From contig NW_001865075.1 in assembly GCF_000002865.3 (NCBI RefSeq), positions 288,259 to 337,431 on the forward strand: a DNA stretch of 49,173 nt, read 5' to 3'. Below the pieces are notes generated by a model, which worked only from the letters and a program-made list of their open reading frames with translations, had not been told where the DNA came from and did not search any database. The stretch comes from Monosiga brevicollis MX1. Taxonomy: Eukaryota > Opisthokonta > Choanoflagellata > Craspedida > Salpingoecidae. Below are positions 37,742 through 49,173 of this stretch, piece after piece (the stretch's first letter is position 1; every line of letters starts with the position of its first letter). A program made the position numbers and the translations under genes.

Positions 37742-40651
37742 ATGGCGATGGAGTATGAAAACTACGATGGCAACATCGACTTTTCTCAGGTGCGTGCTTG
37801 GACGCTTGCTTGCCGCCCGTACTTTTCTCTTCCTACCGCCTGCAGAAGCGTCAAACGCCGCGGTGAAATCAGCAGACGCCGACCGACCAACCGGCCGCGC
37901 TGCACGTGGACGTGCTGATCGGTTGGTCGGTTGGGTATCTTCACTTTGTCTCCCTTGCGGGCTCATCAAGTTGCTTTCCTGGAATGCCGTTGCACAGGAA
38001 GCCCCCATGTCCCGTGTACAACTGCATCCGTGCAGTACTTGTGGTCGTACCTTCAATGAAAAAGCCCTTGTGAGCCACCATTGTCATGGCTCACCCTCCC
38101 GTCAGCGATCCGGCTCGGTGCTGAACTTACGATTTCTCAAATCGGTACCTGCTCACGTTTGACAGGGCAAGCATGCTCCCATCTGTTCCAAAACCCATGC
38201 CAATGCCGCACGACGCGGTACTTTTAACAGCACTCGCCAGCGTGTCGAGGTTCGGCATTGGCATATCGTGACTCTTGCTGCTCCCTCCCCTCGTCCACAG
38301 TTTTTTTTTTTTGTTTCGCATCTTCAATTCATAGCCGACTCCCATGATGGCTGTTGCTAGGAGCTGGAGGTCAAACCGGCCGGTACAGGGTTTCAAGCCA
38401 GCGCAACTACCCGACCTGCCAGGTTCGTCTCTTTTGCAGCCTTCACCGCCAACTTCAACGTCATCCCTCGCTCACAAACCGTGCCTCATTCTGCCTTCCA
38501 ATTTTGCTTGAATATCATACCTGCTAGAACAACACGTACCGTCGCCAAACCCACACGTGCCAAAACCGCGGACACGCGTCCCCCCCCTGAACGCGCCAGC
38601 GTTGCTCCTGCCACCTCAAACAAGCCTGCCACAACAAGCAAAGTACGCCCAGCCTCAGCCCAACCGCCCATGCGGGTCTCGAGCTTCAACCCAGGTGTAG
38701 TCCCTAACGCCATCATCTTGTCAACAGCAGGGCGACTGGCGCAGTAAACGTGAGCAGTTTTTGGCCAACCTTCGTGCTGCTCGCCAGGTGACGGCGGTAA
38801 GTCCCGGTCCACCTCATCGTCACCCTACTCCACGCTGGACCAATACCTCATCTTCCGCCCATGTATGGCCTCGCGCCATCCTTCCTCGATTGCACGGTGC
38901 AGCATCTCAAAGCCGGAGGCGATATTCGTGATCTTCCTCCACCCACAGTCGATGAACACCCCGAATATGTCAGCTGCCCTACATGCAACCGTCGTTTCAA
39001 TGAGGATGCTGCCAAGCGCCACATCAAGTTTTGTGCCGAGCAGGTCGGTCATGCTTACAATTGTCCCCATGCCGGTTCCACGCTCAAAAATGGCTCGCAT
39101 CACACCGTTTTCAACAAGATTGTCTGTCACCCTGTCATGGACTTCTCGCCTCGCCTTTCTCAACACTGCCTCTCATCTTGGTCCCTTCGTCTTATTGGAA
39201 TTCTTTCGATGCATAGGCCAAGCGTGCGTCGATAAAGCGGAACGGTTCCACCAAAGGAGGAGCCAAGGCAGAGGCAGTGCGCCGCCGAACCGCTTACAAA
39301 CCCCCTTGTTCGTCCCTCGCAGCTGCCTTTTGCTCATGCATGCCCCAGGGGCGTAAACACATCCATCGGATTCTGACTGCGGTGATTTTCCACCTTATAG
39401 TGCCCGGTGCCAAGAGTTCCAGCTCCAGTGTTCAGCCCTCCCCAGCACACCAACGGTATGTTGAGTCTGACCTGTGACTCTTCCCCTTGGCTAATTTTTT
39501 TGTTTTCCTTTCAGCATCCTCATTCAGAAGATACTTTTCGCGCTGCCGTCTCTAGAGCTTATGGTGACCAGCAGGCCCCTTCCATCAATGGTCAAAGGTA
39601 TGACTCCGAACCCACACCCGAGCGAACATCAAAACCTCAACCTCCATCCTCGGCTGCTCCCCGGTTCGTTTTATCCTCCCCTCCCCCGCCCCCTCCTCCC
39701 CCCATCGCTCCATTTGTGGAACCGCTCCCCCAAGTCTGACGGATGATTCATGCCTGTTTCGGTATACATCGATGCTCTTCATGTTTTCCATCATTATGAC
39801 AGACGACGGGGCGTGCCTGCGGACAGTGGCGCACGTGCAAGCACGGTGCGCCGAACAAATGGCACAGCCAATACCGCTTCTCGTCATGCGGTGGAGGCCC
39901 CTTACGCTACAACGTACGGGTTTGGGTGACCAGGACCTGCAGGGTGCGCCCTCATCTCCGTGCGCATTCGTTGTACCAGCTCACATGTCCTGCTTGCTGC
40001 GTGTGTTTCAGGGTGGAAAGCTGCTCTGAGCAGGAGACGCCTTCTCCCTCGCCTCCCTTACATCTTGATCTTGAGGCCACGCTGACCAACGGCCATGGTC
40101 ACAGGTTGGCCCGCCTGCGCCTGATTCCAACAGCCGCTTTCAACGCACACACTCCAAGCGCACGCCCATCACTCTCGACTGGCTTCTGATTGGCTCGCAG
40201 CTTGGCATACCCTTTTGACAAGAGCCGGCCTGAACTTGACCACATCATGATGAAATCCTACAAGGACCGCAGTAATCGTGGCGGCAGTGCCTCTAGTATG
40301 GGCTCGCGATCTTCAATGCGGTGCGCAGGAATTGGATGCCCCTCGTTCGCTTGGACCACAGATCACGGTTTTTGATCATGTCAAAGCTCATGTGCAATGT
40401 GTTTGGCTGTACCCCACCTTTAGCTTGGGGTCCGCTACACGCCCCAAATTTTGTTGTGCATGCGGTGAAAACCTCATGAGTGGCATCAAGCGCTTCTGCA
40501 GTACGTTTTGCATCCTGCATGGTTCTGCATCTGCTTCGCAAGCGCCTTTCCCCTTGTCCTCTCATGACCTCCCTACTTTGCAGCCGAGTGCGGCGAGCGT
40601 TTTGAGTCCGATCGGCTCAAGTTCTGCGGACAATGCGGAACTCGTCGATGA
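37742..40651 (+). CDS. ZC2HC1A: ZC2HC1 (FAM164)-like C2HC zinc-finger protein
   Basis: Clear exons: 37742-37789, 37998-38069, 38166-38249, 38361-38422, 38528-38642, 38731-38796, 38903-39043, 39217-39307, about 39401-39455, an exon ending at about 40325 (LAYPFDKSRPELDHIMMKSY), one ending at 40500, and 40584-40651. The first C2HC finger is CSTCGRTFNEKAL + GKHAPIC, split by an intron and followed by RGTFNSTRQRVE. The second is CPTCNRRFNEDAAKRHIKFC, preceded by LPPPTVDEHPEYV and followed by a basic RTAYKPP. The C-terminus is a zinc ribbon, FCCACGENL...FCTECGERF...FCGQCGTRR. Order and linkers match the ZC2HC1 family. In animals its biochemical role is poorly known, so I assign none. The low-complexity middle (39308-40200) has uncertain exon joins. 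The symbol marks family, not one-to-one orthology. Confidence 0.85.
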
Positions 40652-41243
40652 AATACAACTGGTCGTTTGAAGGGCTGGGCCTTGCCGCAACAACTGGCCG
40701 AGCTGGACAACGTGCCATGTTGATCTTCAAAGTTTCTTTACCCCTGATGCTGCCTTCTCAGAGCATGGACGGAGCTTTACTGACCAGCTTGGCACGATAT
40801 GCAAGGTGCCATCAGCAAGTATTGATTCTTTCATGACGCTTGCCTCCCTACCTCGTTCTGGGATGGAACGACTCCTTCCCTCTGCTTTTTTTTTCTTTTG
40901 ATGTTTTTTTGGGGGGTTTTTTTTTTCTGTCGTTGTTTTTGCTTCTTCTATGCTCTTTTTAGATGACTAAGATAAGCTTTTGAGCTTTGCCTTCGAGTTG
41001 GGCTTTGATTCCTTCTCGCAAATATGATTGCAATCTTGACATGCAAGGCCCAGAAATCTGTGGCACTGGTTCATTCATGTGTCAGATGAGTAGTCCAAAG
41101 TTTCCACAAATGTTGTGATGTTGACGTATGAGACAAAAGCAAGATCAATTAACACGCTTCAAATGGGGAGGTCGTAGTGGTACTTTCAAGAACAAAAACC
41201 AAAGATCAAGCTGACCGGCATGGGTAGCGCAATGCGCAGTATG
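40652..41243. other. Convergent spacer
   Basis: 3' flanks of the ZC2HC1-like gene and the APH/P-loop kinase gene. T-rich runs occur at about 40887-40930 and G runs nearby. No exon is supported. Confidence 0.5.
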
Positions 41244-44200
41244 CTATGCACCCACGGCATTGAGCACACGTTCCGCAACATTAGCGACCGCACCCACGCC
41301 GTCGATGTGAACCCAAGGCGCACTTGTGGGTGGGGGTGGCAAGGTGAGTTTCTCAAACTTGCTAGCGTTCATATCGCTGGCATCTCGTCCAGAATCTCGA
41401 AGCCGAATTCTTTCGAGCAGGGTTGCGCGCGGTACATCGAGCCAGATACCTATGCAGCACGGTCAAAGCATCATGCCACTTTTGGATGAGCCAAAAGCAC
41501 GTCCGCAGTCGTCAAGCCTGTGGCGCAGCCAGCTTGATGTATTTAGTCGAGCTTTAGAAACTTGCATTGCCTTTGAGCATCACTTACACTTGACAGGCGC
41601 ACCACGCAAGTCATTGATAAACTCGCGTTGCCACGTATCCTGAAACGTAGCGTCCAACACGACACCGCAGCCAACAGCAATCAAGTTATTGGCCAATTCA
41701 ACCAGGGCGGCATAGCACTGCCGTCTCGCTGACTCGACATAGTGAGCATCAGAAAGGCGAGTCTCTGACGAGACACCCAGCATCTAATAAAGCAAGGGGT
41801 ATGGGTCGGACATTGTCAAAGTCTGGCAAACACTGCCGAGCCTCCATTCATTACCCTTACCCGCTTTCGCACAATGTCACTACGGACGTGAATGGCACCG
41901 ATTCCGCTCCCAATGCTGCCGGCCAACTCTGCCGCAACCGTGGATTTGCCTACAACAGCGTTTGTCCACCAAAGCCCATTGAGCCTATGCGCCACCAATG
42001 GGCGGCCCTAGCTCAAGGTATGCTCACCAGAGCCGCTGTTGCCAGCAATCACGACAATCACAGGGGGTGGTGCCGCTAGCAAGCTTAGTGCAAGCTCAGT
42101 GTAGATTTGAGCTTCTGCCTGCAAACACAGAGCATCATGGGTAGTGTGCCATATGCACGCCTGTCAAGGCCATCCATTTACACCAACTTGCACCTTGCAA
42201 GTAGCAAGAGCAGAGGCCGACAATCACATACTGATGGCTTGTGGTGATCGCCTGGCGGAAGCGCCGGTGCGGATGCACAGGCCACCTACTTGCCAGCACC
42301 ACACAAGCACAAAGTGTGCACCTTGAGTTTTTTTTTTTTGCCATTTTGTCCAATGATAACCACCTTTGACCTCGAGACCCTACCTTTGCACGAATGGTTG
42401 CTCGCGTACTGGTATACAGGCGCAGTAGATGCACGTCTTCATAATCACCCGTCTCAGCCAAATAGCTGTCAAAAAGCGCTGAAAGTCAGTTGTTGGCACG
42501 CAGTGGGACGCAAAGTTTCCTCAGCGTGGGTGACGGGCAACACACCGATTCAAGCAGCGGTTGGCCAATTTATTGAGGCCAAGATGCTGCAGATCCATCA
42601 GAAGGAAGGCCAGGTCATAGAGCACGTCGATTCGAGTCAGGTCGTCGTTGAAGCTGATGCAGTCAAACAAGTATACTTCGTCTATATCAGTGGAAGGCCG
42701 TTGGGGACGTGGCCCATATGAAACAAAGAAGTGAGAGAACGACTCAAAATAGAGACGCCCTTTGAGTGGCGTGCTTCCGATGGGCATCGCCGCACATCTT
42801 GAAGCCCACCACGTCCGTACCATGAAGAATCACAATGTTGCGCGTGTGCAAGTCGCCATGGCAACACCGAACGTGGCCCTCCACCTGCCGGCGCTGTAGG
42901 CTGGGGCGAGCGGCGTCCAGCGCAATAGCTTGCTGCTGTGCCAAGCGTTGAACGCAGTCGAGGGAAACCAATCCTTCCTGAAAGGAACGTAACGTGGGTG
43001 CGATGAACGTGCGCTGTTGCACGACTGGCATGGGGCCAAGGATAGCCGAGTGAACGTGGTGCAACCTCAGCAAAGTGTAGGAGTTCCTGTGTGTTGTCGG
43101 TGACAATCCAGTCCATTTGCTTGACGTAGTCTTCGTCGCGAATCAGCTCACACTGGGCATGAATACGCACCAGCGCGTCAGTCAACTGTGTGCATAGCGG
43201 TGGTGGTGGTGAGGGAGGGGTGGGGGGAGCGAAGCAGACAAAATGTAAGAGCAACAACAAAGGGCAGCTAAGGACGGAGGGGGAAAGGTTTGTGTATGGA
43301 GGACGGAGGCACCCGAAAACAGTTTTTGCTTCTAGTTTTCCCATCCTGACTTGTGCCTCAGCAGCCTGACCATATCTAGGTGTTTGGGCTGGAGTTGGCC
43401 TCGAGCAGCGATGGCGCTCATGAGGGCATCCTGGGGAAATTGGTGCATGACGACCAAGTACTCTGCATTCTCGCCCGACGACTGTAGATTGGCAGTGTCT
43501 TGGGAATTTGCATCATCAGACGGCTCTGCAACCCAAGGAAGGGACACAAAAATGAGCTGCATTGCGGGTAAGGGCTGTAGGCACAGGCAAAGCGGTCATC
43601 GAATAAATCTCGTACCGTTGGTAGTCAAGATCATGATCGGGGGCGTGAATTGACCTGTGGCTTGACCGTTTGCGTCCACTTGAATGCTTGTGCGAGCCAA
43701 ACCTCGATAGAGCTCTGGGGTATATTGATGATTTCGAACGTACTGCAGTATTACGGTGAGGCGGAAATGCAAACAGCATGATCGGCAGAGTCGCTTGATG
43801 GAGGTACGAACCTCGATCTGCGTGGTGGAGCGTCGCCGCTCAAGCGTGCCCAGGTTCATAAACGGGAAGAAAATGGCCTTTTGCAGCTGTGTATCCCAGC
43901 ACACCAGCCCATGATGCGCACAGTTTGAACAAATGCCCCGCCATCAAGAAGCACAACTGCACGTGGGGCGACGGGCGAAGGGCATTTGCGAGGGATGTCC
44001 TGGGGTAAGCTGAACTGGGTCGTATTACTGAACGTACCTTGAGGGCAATGGTATCACCCAAGAGAAAGACATGGGCGCAGTGGGTCTCAATGTGAGTAAT
44101 TTTGAAATCAGTCCGATCCTTGAGGCTAAATTGATCGTTTCCAAGTCCACGTGCACAAAAATTAACCAGCGGCGATGGCACAGGCCAGTGTGGTGAAAGC

Positions 44201-44286
44201 GACGGGGGCAGTGAGGGATCTTACGGATCACCGAGCTCTGTCAGCAGGCTCTTGTAGACGGAGGGCTGCTGCAAGTAGGCAACCAG
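41244..44286 (-). CDS. Bacterial-type fused APH-like kinase and P-loop ATPase (5' end open)
   Basis: Minus-strand exons recovered in order carry QLVAYLQQPSVYKSLLTEL (44286-44225), ITHIETHCAHVFLLGDTIAL, FFPFMNLGTLERRRSTTQIE, YVRNHQYTPELYRGLARTSI, AEYLVVMHQFPQDALMSAIA, LTDALVRIHAQCELIRDEDY, CCHGDLHTRNIVILH, EVYLFDCISFNDDLTRIDVL and YLAETGDYEDVHLLRLYTST. Then follow a Walker A exon pair IAGNSGSG/KSTVAAELAG (42118-42028, 41949-41861), HVRSDIVRKR, 41783-41588 with GVVLDATFQD, and 41449-41244. HGDLHxxN is the APH catalytic loop with FDC in the metal-binding position. GNSGSGKST is a P-loop. This order is the bacterial 'bifunctional aminoglycoside phosphotransferase/ATP-binding protein' architecture (about 500 aa). 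The substrate is unknown, and antibiotic resistance should not be assumed. The initiator may be the ATG at 44476 (MRALQELLGPELGWDLKM), but the join is unresolved, as is the segment 42330-42140. Confidence 0.85.
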
Positions 44287-45146
44287 CTGAAAAGAAAAGA
44301 AAAGGCAGGGGATGGCCCAGCTTGCATGAGTCGGCGCTGAGCTGCATGTAAATCTGGCTCAACCAACTACCAGTCTTGAGCCCTGGCTAGATGCAAGCTC
44401 GGATGTCAGGTGGGCATCCACACATCTTCAAATCCCATCCGAGTTCAGGTCCAAGTAGTTCCTGCAAAGCCCTCATACCTGGGCTTGGATCGCCTGCTGT
44501 TCGGGCAGACCCCAAGTCGACGCCGGCATGGCGCATGGGCAGTTTCGGCACACTGTGCAAGCGCGATGTCTGCCGAGTGGAAATGGCAGATTGCACGACA
44601 CTTTGGCCTCAAACCCGAGACAAGCTATTGCTATTAAAGCCAATTCACGTGAGTCCCCTCCCCGCCCCGAGTTGCATTTGCCGTCCAGCGCGTGACACCA
44701 TCGATGGCGACGCCACTGACATCAAACATCCGCACGGACAAGCAGCAGAAAAAAGACAAAATTGAATGCTATTTCTCTCTCTGTGCCTACTTCTCTCACT
44801 CTCTCTCACTGACACAGACAGGGACGCTCCATTCATTTTACTTTATGATAACACTGCACTGTATTGCTGGAAGACGCATTACCATTGCTGCTACAGGACC
44901 CTCGGGGAAGATGTGCGCATAGCGTCTGCGACCGCCGGGGACCTGGTTGACCACTACGTGATGATGATGATTACACAGAGACACCAGCAGCAAGATTGAT
45001 TGGCAAGCAAGCAAGAAGATGATGCCAGATAATGGAATATTACCACGCGTAGGAGAAAGAAGCACATCAGGATCGCACTCAAGCTTGAGCCGTCACTTGG
45101 CTAGAATCGGTAAGAGAGAGCACAGCAGGAAGAGAGATAGATAGAG

Positions 45147-45187
<41 letters not shown>

Positions 45188-46086
45188 GAGTGAGAGAGAA
45201 TGAATTGGTTGAGAAAGAGAGAAATAAAGAGCAAAGACACAAAGGAAAAGCACGACTACCACATGTAACAACAACAGGGAAACAAAAGGAACAAACACCA
45301 CTGAAAAGCAACAACCAACGACAACACTGAAAAACAACAGCAGAACACCAATACCCACCAAGAAGGGAGTCCACCCCTAAGGGTGACTCATGGTTCTCAT
45401 AAATAACGGTAATTTACTGGCTGAAAGGACTCTACACCCAAAGCCCCCGCCCAAAGTGGCGCACCAACATGTCCTTGTTGGCAATGTGCAGGGTCGCCGT
45501 GAGCCGCTCCTTCCAGCGTGCAGCGAGAGAGTGAGAGTGAGAGTGAGAGAGAGAAGTAGTAAACTACCACGTTGTAGTACTACAGACAGCTGAGAGGTAA
45601 CGAGAGAGAAAGGCGGGCATGCATGCACCGATCCGGGTTACCAAATGTAAGAACATCACTGGCTTCGACGTGCACATGTTGGAGCCGCACTTTTCTTCGT
45701 CTCGGGTAAGGCTTGATGGAACCAGGAAGGGCAGCGCCGCACGGTTCTGGGGTGTGTACCGTGCGAAAAGTATCGAAGAGGGGGTAGCTTTGGATGAGCC
45801 CGTGGCATTTAATGGCATTGTAGCTAGCCTCGAGCCTTGCCCCTCTCGTTCTCGAGTGACAAAGGGGTTTTTTTTTTTTTTGCGTGCATGCGTTGAGCTG
45901 TTCACGTGGAGTGCGTGTCAGCACCCGAGTGTTATCCGTGGTCGAAACACACACTCGAGTGGGTGGAGGCTTTGGTCTGGTTCGGCTCATGGATATGTCT
46001 GCCAACGCTTCGTATCTGACCTCCTCCTTCTTAGACGGTTCATTTGCGCACACGCTCTCTTCTTTGATCTTCACCGCACCGCAATC
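44287..46086. promoter_or_regulatory. Divergent region between APH/P-loop gene and ADK, with GA and CT tracts
   Basis: Contains a possible first exon of the minus-strand gene near 44476-44423, CT/GA tracts at about 44770-44815, 45112-45200 and 45525-45556, an ACAACA-rich part (45265-45350), a poly-T run near 45867-45880, and the ADK promoter. The sequence just before 46087 is pyrimidine-rich (CTCTCTTCTTTGATCTTC). No other exon is supported. Confidence 0.45.
45112..45200. repeat. (GA)n / GAAAGA microsatellite
   Basis: GA dinucleotides with GATA and GAAAGA interruptions for about 90 bases. Confidence 0.9.
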
Positions 46087-48324
<2,238 letters not shown>

Positions 48325-48979
48325 ATGTCTTGTTTGGTTGCCATCCCAACCTTTAAAAAACAAATTCTCACTCAAGGAGTGAGGGTCTCGAAATCAAAAG
48401 GTGTTTGCGAAGTGTTGAATCATGACTTGAAGGACTAGGCTGAAACCCATGAGTAACTCGAAAGACAAGGAGACAAGGAGACAAGGAGATACGAATCCCC
48501 AGGGGACGGTGACGTGAGGACTGCGACAATAATGTTAGAGTGTGTACAGGTTCCAGGGAGGTTGGGGGGAAGAATACAATGGGCTCAACCAGCCAAACAT
48601 GCGCTCGTGCCATATGAATCAAAGGGGTAGTGAAGGACATAATATTCGGGAATTTTTGCAAGTCATGCCAACACCGGCAATGTGTCGTCGTCATGCTTTT
48701 AGTGCCACACGTGACAAACAGTTATGTCAGTGGGTCTCTGGGGGTCGTGGTCGGGGGTGCGTAGAAGCAAGCGCGTGCTTTTGACCAGTAGCAAGCACCG
48801 CACTTTGTGCACGAGTGAAAAAACAATGTCACAACCAAAATATGTTCACGAGGATGTATCGTGATACAATTTCAGTCGTTCGAAATGGTATCTTGTTCTT
48901 TCAAGCTCTTCCATGCGTGTGGAGACAAAGAGAGAGACAAAGAGAGAGACAAAGACAGAGAGAGGAGAGAGAGGAGAGA

Positions 48980-49011
<32 letters not shown>

Positions 49012-49173
49012 AGAGAGAAGAGAGAAGAGATAAAAGATTCCGAGAGAGAAGAGAGAAGATTCCGAGAGAGAAGAGAGAGAAGAGAGAGAGAGAAGAGAGA
49101 AGAGAGAAGAGAGAAGAGAGAGAAGAGAGAAGAGAGAGAAGAGAGAAGAGAGAAGAGAGAAGAGAGAAGAGAG
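48325..49173. other. 3' flank of ADK ending in GA repeats
   Basis: No supported exon. The first 580 bases are mixed sequence, including a short AAGGAGACAAGGAGA repeat near 48467-48487. From about 48920 to the window end the sequence is GA-rich repeat. Confidence 0.55.
48920..49173. repeat. GA / GAGAGAAGA repeat array running off the window
   Basis: GACAAAGAGA units, then GAGAGAGAGA, then GAGAGAAGA units with two copies of AAGATTCCGAGAGAG near 49035-49065. The array continues past the window end. Confidence 0.93.

Noticed and set aside
41244-44286. Antibiotic-resistance aminoglycoside phosphotransferase
   Set aside because: The family name derives from the fold. The fused architecture is common in bacteria without a resistance role, and the substrate cannot be read from the sequence.

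Overview
The window is an intron-dense, GC-rich eukaryotic nuclear contig fragment. Introns are mostly about 50 to 200 bases, and donors such as GTGAGT, GTGCGT and GTACGT recur. Dinucleotide microsatellites are abundant and one assembly gap is present (24170-24503). The gene set combines a receptor tyrosine kinase with an LRR/LDLa ectodomain, a RIM-BP-like SH3 protein, ZC2HC1, CPT2, PP2A-A and adenosine kinase. That points to a choanoflagellate, most likely Monosiga brevicollis or a close relative. The organism call is inference from content and style, not from a database match. Gene models were spliced by eye, using reading-frame continuity and family knowledge.

Layout: 994-2670 (+) LEA-like repeat protein. 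4286-7152 (+) PP2A scaffold subunit A, complete in ten exons (581 aa). 7623-11047 (-) unrecognised multi-exon gene. 11786-13808 (+) secreted protein with a granulin-like module followed by an SGNH hydrolase (321 aa). 14634-17912 (+) LRR/LDLa receptor tyrosine kinase (841 aa). 18347-22159 (-) carnitine palmitoyltransferase 2 in 17 exons (660 aa), with a probable GC-AG last intron. 23107-23568 (-) tryparedoxin/nucleoredoxin-like protein ending in a CaaX box. 24599 to about 32384 (+) very long coiled-coil protein with two C-terminal SH3 domains, RIM-BP-like. 33109 to about 33830 (-) and 34752-34934 (-) unrecognised coding exons. 35635-36724 (-) short secreted RNase T2. 37742-40651 (+) ZC2HC1-type zinc-finger protein. 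41244-44286 (-, 5' end open) bacterial-type fused APH-like kinase/P-loop ATPase, now intron-rich. 46087-48324 (+) adenosine kinase (341 aa).

No operon logic applies. Several neighbours are divergent (7623-11047 gene/SGNH; tryparedoxin/RIM-BP-like; RNase T2/ZC2HC1; APH-kinase/ADK), and the space between them is often filled with GA/CT, GT or T tracts. Two pairs converge with short spacers: PP2A-A with the unknown gene (about 470 b) and RTK with CPT2 (about 430 b). Most (GA)n, (GT)n and (TACAGG)n open frames are repeat artefacts. The strongest candidates for new biology are the granulin-SGNH secreted enzyme, the CaaX-bearing tryparedoxin, the RIM-BP-like coiled-coil protein, the bacterial-type APH/P-loop fusion, and the LRR-LDLa RTK.
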